Origin: CAYONZ01 sp964405465 | Lineage (GTDB): Bacteria; Bdellovibrionota; Bdellovibrionia; Bdellovibrionales; JAMPXM01 | Length of the DNA: 64,000 nt | Reading direction: 5' to 3' | Assembly: GCA_964405465.1 (NCBI GenBank) | Contig: CAYONZ010000004.1 | Span: forward strand, 1 to 64,000 | Shown: in pieces, positions 24,819-34,092 of the stretch | Position numbering within the stretch: position 1 is the stretch's first letter | Layout: the number at the start of each line of letters is the position of its first letter | Notes under the pieces: generated by a model | Databases searched by the model: none | Seen by the model: only the letters and a program-made list of their open reading frames with translations | What the model was told of the DNA's origin: nothing | Position numbers and translations under genes: made by a program

Positions 24819-25397
24819 TTATTTAACAATCATCGGGATATGCATTCCCGATTCATGATGACCTGGAACGAGGCACCCTAGCTCCCAAGTGCCGCGCGCA
24901 GTTTCAGGAACAGTAAAAATCAAAGATAAACGAAGACCTGGGTCGAGTTCCAATTCCTTAAATCCAGTGGTCAAAACCTCGAATATCTTTTTTTCTCCAT
25001 TGATGATCGAAGAGCCAGTAATGATGGTTTCTTGCGAAGTGAGCATTTCTTCTTGATATTCGGTGTCGTCATTGCCTTTGATTATAGTGCGTCCAAAAAG
25101 TACTTCGTGCATCACTGTTCCGGTGTTTTCGAAAACGAGTTTGTAGCGTTTGCCGGCTTCAAGTACCAATGGATCATTTGGATTTGCTGCTCCCTCAACA
25201 GTGAACTTGAACTCACCGAGTGTGATTTTAATTTTAGTCAAAGGTTCGGTCGTTACGGGTTTAGTTTGAGTCGGAGCAGAATTATGCTCATGACTTTGTG
25301 CTTTTGAGACAAAGCCCATCTGGGCTCCAGCGATAAGAGTTAATGCGAGAGCAAGCCAGTGCTGAAAGTGTTTTTTAGGAAATGAGTTGGATGTCAT
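24819..25397 (-). CDS. Exported cupredoxin-like (type-1 copper) protein
   Basis: 192 residues from the ATG at 25397, which follows AGGAGG. The signal peptide is at about 14-36; then a His-rich stretch (QSHEHNSA) and a Pro/Thr linker. The domain from about 60 to the end is a plastocyanin/nitrosocyanin-like beta sandwich: NTGTVMHEVLFG gives the first His, and GCLVPGHHESGMHIPM gives Cys, His and Met in the usual C-x4-H-x4-M spacing, so all four copper ligands appear present. The insertion between them (about 100-150) is longer than in plastocyanins. Probably a periplasmic electron carrier or copper-binding protein. Own terminator at 24777-24805. Confidence 0.83.
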   Translation of the reverse strand: MTSNSFPKKHFQHWLALALTLIAGAQMGFVSKAQSHEHNSAPTQTKPVTTEPLTKIKITLGEFKFTVEGAANPNDPLVLEAGKRYKLVFENTGTVMHEVLFGRTIIKGNDDTEYQEEMLTSQETIITGSSIINGEKKIFEVLTTGFKELELDPGLRLSLIFTVPETARGTWELGCLVPGHHESGMHIPMIVK

Positions 25398-25547
25398 AGG
25401 TCCTCCTGATCTCAAAAGAGATCTTAAAATGGTCTATCTAGAGGAATAAATGAGGAGGGTTGAAAATGGCAAAATTTTTCGAATGTAAACTGAGAAGATG
25501 AGAGCGAAGTGAAAATGAAAACGAATTGAGATTGTAAGACTCTGTGA

Positions 25548-28157
25548 TTAAGGTTCGTCCTTCCATTCGAATAAATTGGTGAGTGCCGAAGATGCGCCAG
25601 ATATCGATGGACCACTCGTAAAAATAATGCGCCCATCGGCGAGTTCACTAAAAGACTGTACGCTACCATATTCGATGTAGCGGTCATTGATCATTAAAAG
25701 AACGGCCTCAGAATCGCTACGGCTCCAATCGAAAACGTAGAGTTCATTGTTGCCGTCGTTTTCTTGATCGGCGATGAAGATCACACGTTGCTGTTTTTGC
25801 GAGATATGAATTTTTCCTAAGGTCTTGGCTTGAGTTTTGAATTGTGCCAAGACTTGACTTTGCCCCGTCACAAAATTGAATGTGACCACCTTCGTTTGCC
25901 CATCCACATCTGGCCAAAGTAAGTTGACCGTTGATTCACTCAGGCTTTCACGATCGAAATTAAGCCTTTCAATATGTGTGTGTTGCGCCAGGGTTTGCGA
26001 CCAATTTACATTTTGGTCCTGAAGGTCTACATATCCCACTCGGGTTTCCCCAGCGTCTTGCGCATTGCTTGGATCACCAAACCAAGAAATCACAATCGCG
26101 CGAGATGGAGAGACAAATTTAAAATCCAAAACATCACCGAGCGGAATTTTGATTTTGCTTCGCAGATGAATAAGCTTGTGATCGTCGTGACCTGCCACTC
26201 CAGAATTTAGTGCCACGTGAAGATACTCTCCGTCGGAACTCTGCTCGAGAGTTGAGGCTGGGTTCAAGTGGGTGGCGAGGGTTTCCAGTGGCGAGACCTG
26301 TGTTGTGGGCTGCAGTGTTATGGAATTGCTAACAAGTGAGCTCATATCAGATTTAAAAAGGCGAGTTGCAAGTGTGAGAGCTCCCGACGGAAGGGGGGAA
26401 GTGCAATCAGCGGCGAAGTACAAATTGGTTTCATCGACTGATACCATAAAGGGGTGAGTGTTAAATGTTGGGCTGCTATTAGCTGGAAGAAAGCAGCCTG
26501 GCGGCAAGAGCTTTGCAATTTGCAGATCTTTTACGGAACTTGTTGAAAGCGTCGTTGTCGAAGTGGAATTTTGAGATTCGTCAAAAAGATAGAAGGCCCC
26601 AGAGAATCCCAAGCCGATCTTGCCTAAGATTTTGTTATTCATGAGTGACACGAATTCGCGGGCAATATTGAGGCCTGAAGAAATGGGTAAAGCATCCTGC
26701 AAAAAGATACGGTTGCCACTAGTGAGGGTCACTGATTTCAAGCGAAGATTTTCTTGGCTCGTTTCGCCATCTTTGTAGATGACAGAGTTTTCGTCTTGAG
26801 AAAACCGGTAGTCCTCAGCGACACCTTGTGCTCCTGCCAAAAGATGACCACTGAGTTTTCTCACAAGTCTTACAGAGTTTGAAGACTGGAAATTCTGCGG
26901 TAAATTGATTTGCGGACTGAGTAATTGATAGAGCTGCAGAGGATTGTTGCCGGGAGCACTGGTCGAGCTTGAGAGGACTGGTGCAAAATCACTGGCAAAG
27001 ATCAAGTTCTGCTCGTCAGTAGAGAGAATAAAGCTTTTAATGAGTCCGGCATTTTTTTGTGAAGGAAAGGTGCCGGAGCTGAGAGGTAGGAGGTTTTCAA
27101 GCCGGGGGTAGGCAGAGTTTGCAGCTGGTATTGCAAATGTCCAGAGGTAAAGACTTCTTGCGCCGTTTGCATCTTCGCCAATAAAAAGAAGCTTTTGCGC
27201 TTGGGCTACGGGTTTGGATTGGATGATTTTAAGTCCCGTCAAGAGTGGTGAAGGCCAAATCCGGCCATCAAGCTCAGCCCCCAGGTGACAACTCAGAGTT
27301 CGTTCGATTGTCTCTTGATTGAATTTAAATCTAATTTGAGCTTTGAATTGCCCATTTGAGGCGGCCTTGGTTTTTTGTGCGTCGATTTCGAGCGAGAAAT
27401 CCTGGGGAGAGCTGGAGTTGTTGTAGTAGATTTTTTGTCTTGAGATTCTTCTGGTGTGCGTTTGGTTCAATCTTTGAAATGTTGACACTGATTGGGTGAG
27501 CCTCAATTTGTCGAAATAGATGTCCGAAGAAAAGTTCGAAAGATTAAGTTCGTGATGAACAACGACTTCGAGTTTCTCGCTGCTATCGATGCCTCGGCAC
27601 CAGGCCTCGTTGAGAAGACTGACATTTTTCTGCACTGCCAAAACATTTCGATAAAGTCCATCATCAAGTGCGACGACCTCGTTTTGCATTTGCGTAAATT
27701 GGGAAGAGATAATTCGGCCTACTGAGGGTTGCTGTATTGATTGGGCACAACGCTTCTCTTCATTGATTGTAAGTTTAGCCGTTTGCTGTATTGACGACGT
27801 GGGATTTATTGCTCCGGTGGTAATTTCAAGTTTTGCTGCTGGTGCAGAAACCGGTTTTTGCAGTGTTTGATCAAAACACTTGAAGTTCGGAATTTCACGA
27901 ACGAACACCCCGTCAGGTTTTCCTTCGTAACCTCCACCATTGCCACCCGCGACACCACCTTCAGATTCCGGAGCACTTTTCTCACCCTGAAGGGACGCTA
28001 AGCTTTGAAATGAAACTTTTGAAACTGAACAATTCTGAAAGAAAAAAAATAAGAACAATACCGAAGAGACTAAAAATAAATAATATTTAGTGTTTCGGTT
28101 TCTCAAAATGATCCGTTCTGTTTTGGTTGCATTTGTACACCCATTCGGCCTATGCAC
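25548..28157 (-). CDS. Large lipoprotein-like protein with beta-propeller-type repeats
   Basis: 869 residues from a GTG at 28157 that overlaps the upstream regulator gene by 8 nt; a TTG at codon 18 is an alternative start. The signal region LFLVSSVLFLFFFQNCSV points to a lipid-attached Cys (C42) preceded by Asn instead of Gly, Ala or Ser. A Gly-rich linker (about 65-80) follows, then a domain to about 300 and a long series of strand-rich units at about 305-869 with phrases such as KLLFIGEDANGARSLYLW, NLIFASDF, NLYFAADC, VIFIADQENDGNNELYVFDW and RIIFTSG. These resemble TolB/WD40-like propeller blades that report values. Function unknown. It is coupled to a TPR-HTH regulator. Confidence 0.7.
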   Translation of the reverse strand: MHRPNGCTNATKTERIILRNRNTKYYLFLVSSVLFLFFFFQNCSVSKVSFQSLASLQGEKSAPESEGGVAGGNGGGYEGKPDGVFVREIPNFKCFDQTLQKPVSAPAAKLEITTGAINPTSSIQQTAKLTINEEKRCAQSIQQPSVGRIISSQFTQMQNEVVALDDGLYRNVLAVQKNVSLLNEAWCRGIDSSEKLEVVVHHELNLSNFSSDIYFDKLRLTQSVSTFQRLNQTHTRRISRQKIYYNNSSSPQDFSLEIDAQKTKAASNGQFKAQIRFKFNQETIERTLSCHLGAELDGRIWPSPLLTGLKIIQSKPVAQAQKLLFIGEDANGARSLYLWTFAIPAANSAYPRLENLLPLSSGTFPSQKNAGLIKSFILSTDEQNLIFASDFAPVLSSSTSAPGNNPLQLYQLLSPQINLPQNFQSSNSVRLVRKLSGHLLAGAQGVAEDYRFSQDENSVIYKDGETSQENLRLKSVTLTSGNRIFLQDALPISSGLNIAREFVSLMNNKILGKIGLGFSGAFYLFDESQNSTSTTTLSTSSVKDLQIAKLLPPGCFLPANSSPTFNTHPFMVSVDETNLYFAADCTSPLPSGALTLATRLFKSDMSSLVSNSITLQPTTQVSPLETLATHLNPASTLEQSSDGEYLHVALNSGVAGHDDHKLIHLRSKIKIPLGDVLDFKFVSPSRAIVISWFGDPSNAQDAGETRVGYVDLQDQNVNWSQTLAQHTHIERLNFDRESLSESTVNLLWPDVDGQTKVVTFNFVTGQSQVLAQFKTQAKTLGKIHISQKQQRVIFIADQENDGNNELYVFDWSRSDSEAVLLMINDRYIEYGSVQSFSELADGRIIFTSGPSISGASSALTNLFEWKDEP

Positions 28158-29856
28158 TTTTCGGCAGGTCGACCAAAGACTTGATATTGTTTTGTATCAA
28201 TTTGGACTGAATGCGATATCGGCGAGCTCGGCCCTTTCCAAAGATGATGATCTCATTTTGAGCCAAAGCCTGATTGATAAAACGAAGTGCTGTTCGCTCA
28301 GATATTTTAAAAAATCGACAGATCTCTTGGGAACTAAAACTTCGTTGACGTAGCAGGCTTTGCTTGAGTGCCAGCATCATGGCGTGCTGACGAGGATGTG
28401 ACTGTGACTCTGTCTGTGTCAATGGCGGCTTGCGAGAGATTAAAACCCGATAGTGGTTTGTGCAGCTGAGATGAAAATGTTGCTGGGCAAGTTCAATCTT
28501 CAAAGGAATTTGGTTCTCTTGAAAATAGTGATTGAGCCTTTGCGCTACTTTTTGCAAACGTCCTGGAGAGGTGAGGGGATTGAAGAACTCCTTTGGGTAG
28601 AGTATTGAGAATAGCTCTCCAAGGCGAATGGGGCGATAAAGATCCAGCATCAGGGCTGAAAAAAACAGGTGACAGAGCGATCCGCATCTCAGTCTTTTTG
28701 CCAATGGCATTTCAATTTCATCACCTAAGGTGAGATTGAAGGTGCGCATCAATCTCACCTCAACGGCCCCTCGATATTTACTGTTAAATTTGCTGGCAAA
28801 GTCTCTGTTGTATCTACTGGCGTGTTCAACTGATTGTTCCGGTAAGCTAATTGACTGTTCGGGAGTAAACTGGTGGAAGTAGTCAGCGTTCGTTGCTCGG
28901 TTTGAGTTTTGTTCAGTGAAAAATGCTTTGATTTTTTTTTGATAGGATTTGTAAGGAGTTCCTGTCTTAAGTTTTGCTAAAAGTTCGGAGTCTTGGTTGA
29001 TCCATATCGTATAAAAATCTATGTCACGTACGGTTTCCCAGAGTCCGATGGTCGAGGCTTGTTTGCGAAGTGCGCTTAAGTTTTTGAGAGCGTTAACTTT
29101 GTTGGTTCCAGCAGAGAAAAAATCGACAAGAATCTGCCATTTTTTGATGTACATACTGTAGGGACTTGTTGGATCGTCAATAAACTGCGAGGCTTCATCC
29201 AGGATACTTTGTGCTTGTGAAAATCTCTTTTGAAAGAAAAAGCATTGAGCCAAAATTTCGAGACTGTTGGCCTCAATCAGTCGATGTTCATTTTGTTTGG
29301 CTTTTGCTCGAATCCTTTCAAGAAGTGGTTCAGCTAATAGCCATTTCTCTGTGGCGCTGTAGCATGAAGCTAAGTTCAGTTGTCCGATTAACTTTTGGTA
29401 ATCTGAAAGGCGATGATTGTGTAGATAGCGTTTCAGCAAAGACTCAGCAGACACATAATTCCATTGCATAATTTCGATTAGCGCTAAATGAAAAAGTGCT
29501 TCAGGAAACTCTTCAGAATCGGTGGCGTTCAATTTCTCACGAGCCTCACGAAAAGCTCCAATCTGCGCTAGCCCCGCGCCATAGGCCAAATTTTCAAGGG
29601 AGGTGGGTTTCAGCGTATGATCTTGCGAAAAGATCGTACCTAGAATTCGCAGCGACACCATGGGTAGGCCACTACGACGTGCTAGATTTGCATAGGCCGC
29701 CCGCCAATCGCGAGGTAGTTTTTGTTTCAAATCCTCTCTGAGTTCATGGCGGGCTTTCTTAATCTGTCCACTTCGAATGAGAAGATCAATACTCGCAAAT
29801 CGAGCCTGCAGCTTGTTTTCTTTGTCGTTCTCTTTGGTGGATCTCGGGGTTGCCAT
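28150..29856 (-). CDS. TPR-repeat regulator with C-terminal helix-turn-helix
   Basis: 568 residues, cytoplasmic, no signal. The first half is TPR-like helices (SLLKRYLHNHRLSDYQKLIG, WLLAEPLLERIRAKA, QCFFFQKRFSQAQSILDEA). The middle (about 365-470) looks like a small mixed domain (GEIEMPLAKRLRCGSLCHL region). The C-terminus (about 500-555) has SSQEICRFFKISERTALRFI followed by a GKGRARRYRI wing, a winged HTH. A DNA-binding regulator controlled through TPR contacts is likely. Its stop overlaps the start of the downstream lipoprotein gene, so the two are made together. The 5' end is divergent from the gene at 30034. Confidence 0.75.
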   Translation of the reverse strand: MATPRSTKENDKENKLQARFASIDLLIRSGQIKKARHELREDLKQKLPRDWRAAYANLARRSGLPMVSLRILGTIFSQDHTLKPTSLENLAYGAGLAQIGAFREAREKLNATDSEEFPEALFHLALIEIMQWNYVSAESLLKRYLHNHRLSDYQKLIGQLNLASCYSATEKWLLAEPLLERIRAKAKQNEHRLIEANSLEILAQCFFFQKRFSQAQSILDEASQFIDDPTSPYSMYIKKWQILVDFFSAGTNKVNALKNLSALRKQASTIGLWETVRDIDFYTIWINQDSELLAKLKTGTPYKSYQKKIKAFFTEQNSNRATNADYFHQFTPEQSISLPEQSVEHASRYNRDFASKFNSKYRGAVEVRLMRTFNLTLGDEIEMPLAKRLRCGSLCHLFFSALMLDLYRPIRLGELFSILYPKEFFNPLTSPGRLQKVAQRLNHYFQENQIPLKIELAQQHFHLSCTNHYRVLISRKPPLTQTESQSHPRQHAMMLALKQSLLRQRSFSSQEICRFFKISERTALRFINQALAQNEIIIFGKGRARRYRIQSKLIQNNIKSLVDLPKSA

Positions 29857-30033
29857 GCCTTCTTTTCGGTCGAGGATGGATTTGTTGTGAGGGTTTCTCA
29901 GAATGAAACAAAAACGTAAGTTGAGATTAAGCCAAGAGAATTTGAAAGGATCCCGGCAATTTTGTCTCTATGGATCAAGTTTCACCATTGCTATTCTGTA
30001 AGTGTCAGACGGTTGAAAAAGGTGAGGTGTCTA

Positions 30034-30795
30034 ATGAGAAAGATAGCTGCTTCTTCGATATTTGTTTTCGCAGGTTCGAGTACAGTTTGTTTAGTACTCA
30101 GTGTTGGTGCTGGTGCCTTGATGAGCGAGTTGTCTCGAGGTTGGGCGTTACGTAGTGAGCTCAGTCTTCTCGCTTTCGCCTTGGTGTTTTACAGTTTATC
30201 CCTTCTCGTATTTCGATTTCGTTTGAGTCGTTTTCGCATCGAGGGTCGTATCGGTGAGGATGATGAGGCGCAAGCGCACGTCTATCAAATGTTTTATCTT
30301 TTGGTCTTTGGTCCCCTTATTCGTACCGGAGTGATTCCTGTGCCGATGACTCGGTTGTTTTACAAAGCACTCGGAGCACAAATCGCAGAAAATAGTTATA
30401 CTGCAGGTGTGATCTACGATGCTCATCTCATAAAGATTGGGACCAACTGTCTTTTGGGAGAGCGTACGCTTTTAACTCCCCACCAAATGGAGGGATCAAC
30501 TCTGGCTTTCTATCCGATTGAGATTGGTGATTCGGTTACCATCGGGGCCCATGCGGTCATTCTTCCTGACGTACGCATCGAGGACGGAGCCATGGTGGCC
30601 GCCGGTTCTGTGGTCAAAAAAGGGACACGAATATCGCGCAACGAGATTTGGGGTGGAGTGCCCGCAAAAAAAATTGGCATGGTGCAAGCTGAGGTTAAGT
30701 TGAAAGAGCCGTTGGTCGGGTTGAGCAACGATCCAATTCGAGAGTCAGCCAGAGAACAAGCCAGAGAACAAAGTCGACGCGAGATTCTGAATTGA
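30034..30795 (+). CDS. Membrane-bound hexapeptide-repeat acyltransferase-like protein
   Basis: 253 residues from the ATG at 30034, which follows GGTGAGG by 6 nt; the frame is open 24 codons further up without such a site. Two hydrophobic spans at about 5-28 and about 38-60. From about 110 a left-handed beta-helix of hexapeptide repeats: YDAHLIKIGTNCLLGE, IEIGDSVTIGAHAVILPDV, IEDGAMVAAGSVVKKG, ending GGVPAKKIG, as in CysE/LacA/NeuD-type O- or N-acyltransferases. A catalytic His is plausible in IGAHAVI or LTPHQME. It probably modifies a surface glycan or lipid at the inner membrane. The C-terminus has a small repeat (ESAREQAREQSRRE). Confidence 0.72.
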   Translation: MRKIAASSIFVFAGSSTVCLVLSVGAGALMSELSRGWALRSELSLLAFALVFYSLSLLVFRFRLSRFRIEGRIGEDDEAQAHVYQMFYLLVFGPLIRTGVIPVPMTRLFYKALGAQIAENSYTAGVIYDAHLIKIGTNCLLGERTLLTPHQMEGSTLAFYPIEIGDSVTIGAHAVILPDVRIEDGAMVAAGSVVKKGTRISRNEIWGGVPAKKIGMVQAEVKLKEPLVGLSNDPIRESAREQAREQSRREILN

Positions 30796-30928
30796 GAGGC
30801 TGGGCTACTTCACCCGCCCTTCTTCACGGTACCAAATTTCTTAGTGGTTGCTGATGGGGTACATAGTGAAAGCCGCGTCGCAGTTTCCAGAAATCCAAAA
30901 AGATTCCAAAAAACTTCCAAAACCATGG

Positions 30929-30954
30929 CAGCGAAACCTGACAGCGAAACCTGC
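30929..30954 (+). repeat. Two tandem copies of a 13-bp unit upstream of the M1 peptidase
   Basis: CAGCGAAACCTG followed by A, then the same 12 bases followed by C. It lies about 90 nt before the peptidase start and could be a paired binding site, or chance. Confidence 0.35.
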
Positions 30955-31041
30955 CAAAGAAACACAAAAACTATTTAGCACAAACGCTTGAATCCCAATC
31001 CCATTTTGATTAACGTGGGTCTCCACAAAAAAGGAGATCCC

Positions 31042-34002
31042 ATGCGCATAAATGTTTTTGTCGGTGTCCTATGCGGCCTCAGTGTTTTACTCGGTTGTCA
31101 TCATTTGGACAAAGAGGCAGAAATAACATCGGCACTCCAGCAAAACGTTCAAGTGGGTTCAAGATTTCCTCTGGTCATGCATGATCTCAGTCGCGAATAT
31201 GCAGAGACTCGAAGTCGGGTGATTTCGAATTTGGTATATGATGTTGATGTTGATTTGACCTCGGCGCCTTTGGCAAAGGCAACAGAATTTCCTGGGTCGG
31301 AATTTCATCGGCCAGAATTTCATGGAGTAGTGACTATAAGTTTTGACCTTTCGGACGTGGCCAAAGATCTGCGCCTTGATTTTTTTAAAGGTTCTGTGCA
31401 GAGCTTCAGTATCAATGGCCACGGGGTGTCCATTGTGGAGTTCAAAAGCCAGGAGATGCCGACGGAAAAATCGTCGGTCACTGACGGTTTTTCTTTGGTT
31501 AACAAAACCGATTATCAACTTTTTTTAAATAGTTCTTATTTACGTAAAGGTGCAAATCAAGTTCGAGTTGTTTACACGCACCCCTATGCGAGAGATGGCA
31601 AAGGCTTGCATCGCTTTGTGGATCCAGAGGATCAAAAAGTCTATCTCTATTCGCAGTTTGAAACATTTGATGCCAATCGATTTATGCCTTGCTTTGATCA
31701 ACCAGATTTGAAAGCCAAGTTTCGTCTTCGTGTGCTGGCACCTCACGGATGGCAAGTGGTGAGCGCGGCCAAGGCCGAGGCAAAATCTGTGCAACGAGAA
31801 ATAAAAGAGGTGGGCACATCTGCTGGTGATGTTGAGACATGGCAGTTTGCGGAAACAGATCCTCTTTCTCCGTATGTTTTTTCTTTGCATGCTGGGCCCT
31901 ATGAGGTTTTTGAAAATCGATATGTTCGTAAAGACCTCTCCGAGCTTCCTTTGCGCATTTTGGTTCGCTCGAGCCAGAAAAAATTTGCTCTGAGCCAAGA
32001 TATGTTTTTGTTTACGCAACAGGGTCTTGAGTTTTTTGAAAGCTACTTCGCTCGTCGTTATCCGTTTTCTAAATTAGATCAATTAATTGTTCCCGAGTTT
32101 AATGCGGGAGGAATGGAGAATGCAGGAGCGATCACCTATTCGGAATGGACTCTTGAGCGAGGCACGCCAACTCGCAACAGTCGGCGTGGAGTCGCGATGG
32201 TTGTTTTGCACGAATTGGCTCATATGTGGTTTGGTGATTTGGTGACCATGAAGTGGTGGAATGATATTTGGCTCAACGAGAGTTTTGCGACTTTTATGTC
32301 GACATTGGCTTTGGCTGAGGCGACTGAGTTCAAAGAGGTTTGGCAGAACTTTGCTTCACAAACGAAAGCCTACGCCTACCAACAAGACATGAAGGTGACC
32401 ACACATCCCATCGAGTCTGAGATCCGTTCGGTGCGTGAGGCAGAAGTCAGTTTTGATGGAATCACCTACAATAAGGGGGCTGCGGTTTTGCAGCAGTTGC
32501 GATTTTATATTGGTGATGAGGCCTTTAAAAAAGGTAGTCAGATTTATTTTCAAGATTTCGCCTTTCAAAATGCCACTTTGAATGATTTTTTGGCTTCATT
32601 GCAGAAGTCTCAGAGAGAGACCCAAGCCGTGGCCCAAACAGAGACCAAAGCAAAGATCCAAACCAAGACTCAGCATAATCTTCAAGCTAATCTCAATGAT
32701 TGGGCAGAGGGATGGTTAACTCAATCCGGGGTTGATCGATTGGCAACCAGTTGGGTTTGTGAAGGTGACCGCCTTAAAGAAATTAAATTTGAACTTCGTG
32801 AAACCGGAGTAAAAAAGTTTAGACCTCTAGCAGTTACAGCTGGTCTTTTTAGACGTATAAATTCGAAAGTGCAAAAATTTGCAGAATTTCGTGTCGAGTT
32901 TCCAGATGAAGTGGCAGGCGAAAAATCAGGTGCAGATCAAGTCTACAGCAAGATCGTGCGTGGCGATTGGCAATGCCCCGATATGATCTATCCCAATGAT
33001 GGCGATCAGGGGTATGTGCGTGTGGCACTTGACACTAAATCTGTTTTATTTATCGAAAACAATTTGTCCTCGATTGACGATCCATTTTTGCGCTCACTTC
33101 TTTGGTCTGATCTTTGGCGCATGGTTCGCGACTTTGAACTTCCGTTGAAATCATACGCGAGAATTGTAAAGGCTCATTTGGCAGGTGAAAAAGATTTGAC
33201 GCTTTTATCCTCGATCGCGGGAACAGTTGCTCGAGGCTGGTCGTCGGTGGCGTTCTATTGGCCACGATCGAATGTAAATGTTCGTCGTGAGCGCAATCAA
33301 TTTCTTAATGAAATTCTTGAAATCTACTTGAAGGGTCTTAGATCTTCAGTGTCAGGATCGGATTTAGAGAAATTGTATTTCGGAAACTATCTCTTGTTGG
33401 TGGAGGCCCGCGGCGACTTTCAAGGAGAATCAAAAAAGTATTTAGACCCATTGGTCCAGTGGTTTCAAAAAGGGCAGGTCTCGGACAAGTTTAAACTTGA
33501 TCTTGATCGCAGCTGGAAAATTGTTTGGGCCTTGAGTTCTTTAGGTGATCATCGCGCAGGTCCCATGTTGGCAGAGATGTCAGTACGTGATCCGAGCGAT
33601 CAGGGAAGAAAGAATGTCTTGGGGGTGCAGGCAGCACAGCCAGGATTTGCTAATAAACAAAAAATGTTGAATGAATACTTTCATTCATCGGGGCAAAGAT
33701 CATTTCAAGAGGTGATCGAGGTGGCCGAGTCGCTCTTTCCAAGTCTACAAATGGAAGAGAGGCTACGGTTTAAGTCTGATTTTTGGACATACTTGGATAG
33801 AAATAAAAAATCAGACCAGCGTGATTTGGTTTCTATATGGAGCCGAGCGCTTTTGCCACTCAATTGCCAAAGTAAAAATGCCGATCAATTGCAAAGTTTT
33901 GTTGGAGGTTTTGATGGCTACGACCCAGGACTTAAGAAACTCATAATGGGCGCACTCGAAGAAGATCGACGCTGCCAGAGAATTCGTCGGACGATGCAGT
34001 AG
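31042..34002 (+). CDS. M1-family aminopeptidase, lipoprotein (PepN-like)
   Basis: 986 residues from the ATG at 31042, preceded by AAGGAGA; this start gives a lipoprotein signal with lipobox SVLLGC. Signatures: GGMENAGAITYSE (exopeptidase GAMEN motif) at about 355, HELAHMWFGDLVTMKWWND (HExxH zinc site) at about 393, and NESFATF supplying the third ligand Glu 19 residues later. The length and N-terminal beta domain match family M1; about 190-220 has the FMPCFDQPDLKAKF motif. It removes N-terminal residues from peptides. Being lipid-anchored in the envelope, unlike cytoplasmic PepN, it would act on periplasmic or extracellular peptides. A Lys/Thr/Gln-rich insert (QTETKAKIQTKTQ) lies near residue 535. 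Confidence 0.9.
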   Translation: MRINVFVGVLCGLSVLLGCHHLDKEAEITSALQQNVQVGSRFPLVMHDLSREYAETRSRVISNLVYDVDVDLTSAPLAKATEFPGSEFHRPEFHGVVTISFDLSDVAKDLRLDFFKGSVQSFSINGHGVSIVEFKSQEMPTEKSSVTDGFSLVNKTDYQLFLNSSYLRKGANQVRVVYTHPYARDGKGLHRFVDPEDQKVYLYSQFETFDANRFMPCFDQPDLKAKFRLRVLAPHGWQVVSAAKAEAKSVQREIKEVGTSAGDVETWQFAETDPLSPYVFSLHAGPYEVFENRYVRKDLSELPLRILVRSSQKKFALSQDMFLFTQQGLEFFESYFARRYPFSKLDQLIVPEFNAGGMENAGAITYSEWTLERGTPTRNSRRGVAMVVLHELAHMWFGDLVTMKWWNDIWLNESFATFMSTLALAEATEFKEVWQNFASQTKAYAYQQDMKVTTHPIESEIRSVREAEVSFDGITYNKGAAVLQQLRFYIGDEAFKKGSQIYFQDFAFQNATLNDFLASLQKSQRETQAVAQTETKAKIQTKTQHNLQANLNDWAEGWLTQSGVDRLATSWVCEGDRLKEIKFELRETGVKKFRPLAVTAGLFRRINSKVQKFAEFRVEFPDEVAGEKSGADQVYSKIVRGDWQCPDMIYPNDGDQGYVRVALDTKSVLFIENNLSSIDDPFLRSLLWSDLWRMVRDFELPLKSYARIVKAHLAGEKDLTLLSSIAGTVARGWSSVAFYWPRSNVNVRRERNQFLNEILEIYLKGLRSSVSGSDLEKLYFGNYLLLVEARGDFQGESKKYLDPLVQWFQKGQVSDKFKLDLDRSWKIVWALSSLGDHRAGPMLAEMSVRDPSDQGRKNVLGVQAAQPGFANKQKMLNEYFHSSGQRSFQEVIEVAESLFPSLQMEERLRFKSDFWTYLDRNKKSDQRDLVSIWSRALLPLNCQSKNADQLQSFVGGFDGYDPGLKKLIMGALEEDRRCQRIRRTMQ

Positions 34003-34029
34003 CTAGATCTGACGGTATCATTCGAGCAT

Positions 34030-34079
34030 ATCGAAGGGCGAACACCACATTCGGCCTTCGATTCTCTTGGTTTCAAGAG
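34030..34079. terminator. Two adjacent hairpins between convergent genes
   Basis: ATCGAAGG (34030-34037) pairs with CCTTCGAT (34055-34062), and CTCTTG (34064-34069) with CAAGAG (34074-34079). They fill the gap between the peptidase and the outer-membrane gene, so a termination role for both is likely, though T-runs are weak. Confidence 0.45.
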
Positions 34080-34092
34080 TAAATCTCAATAA

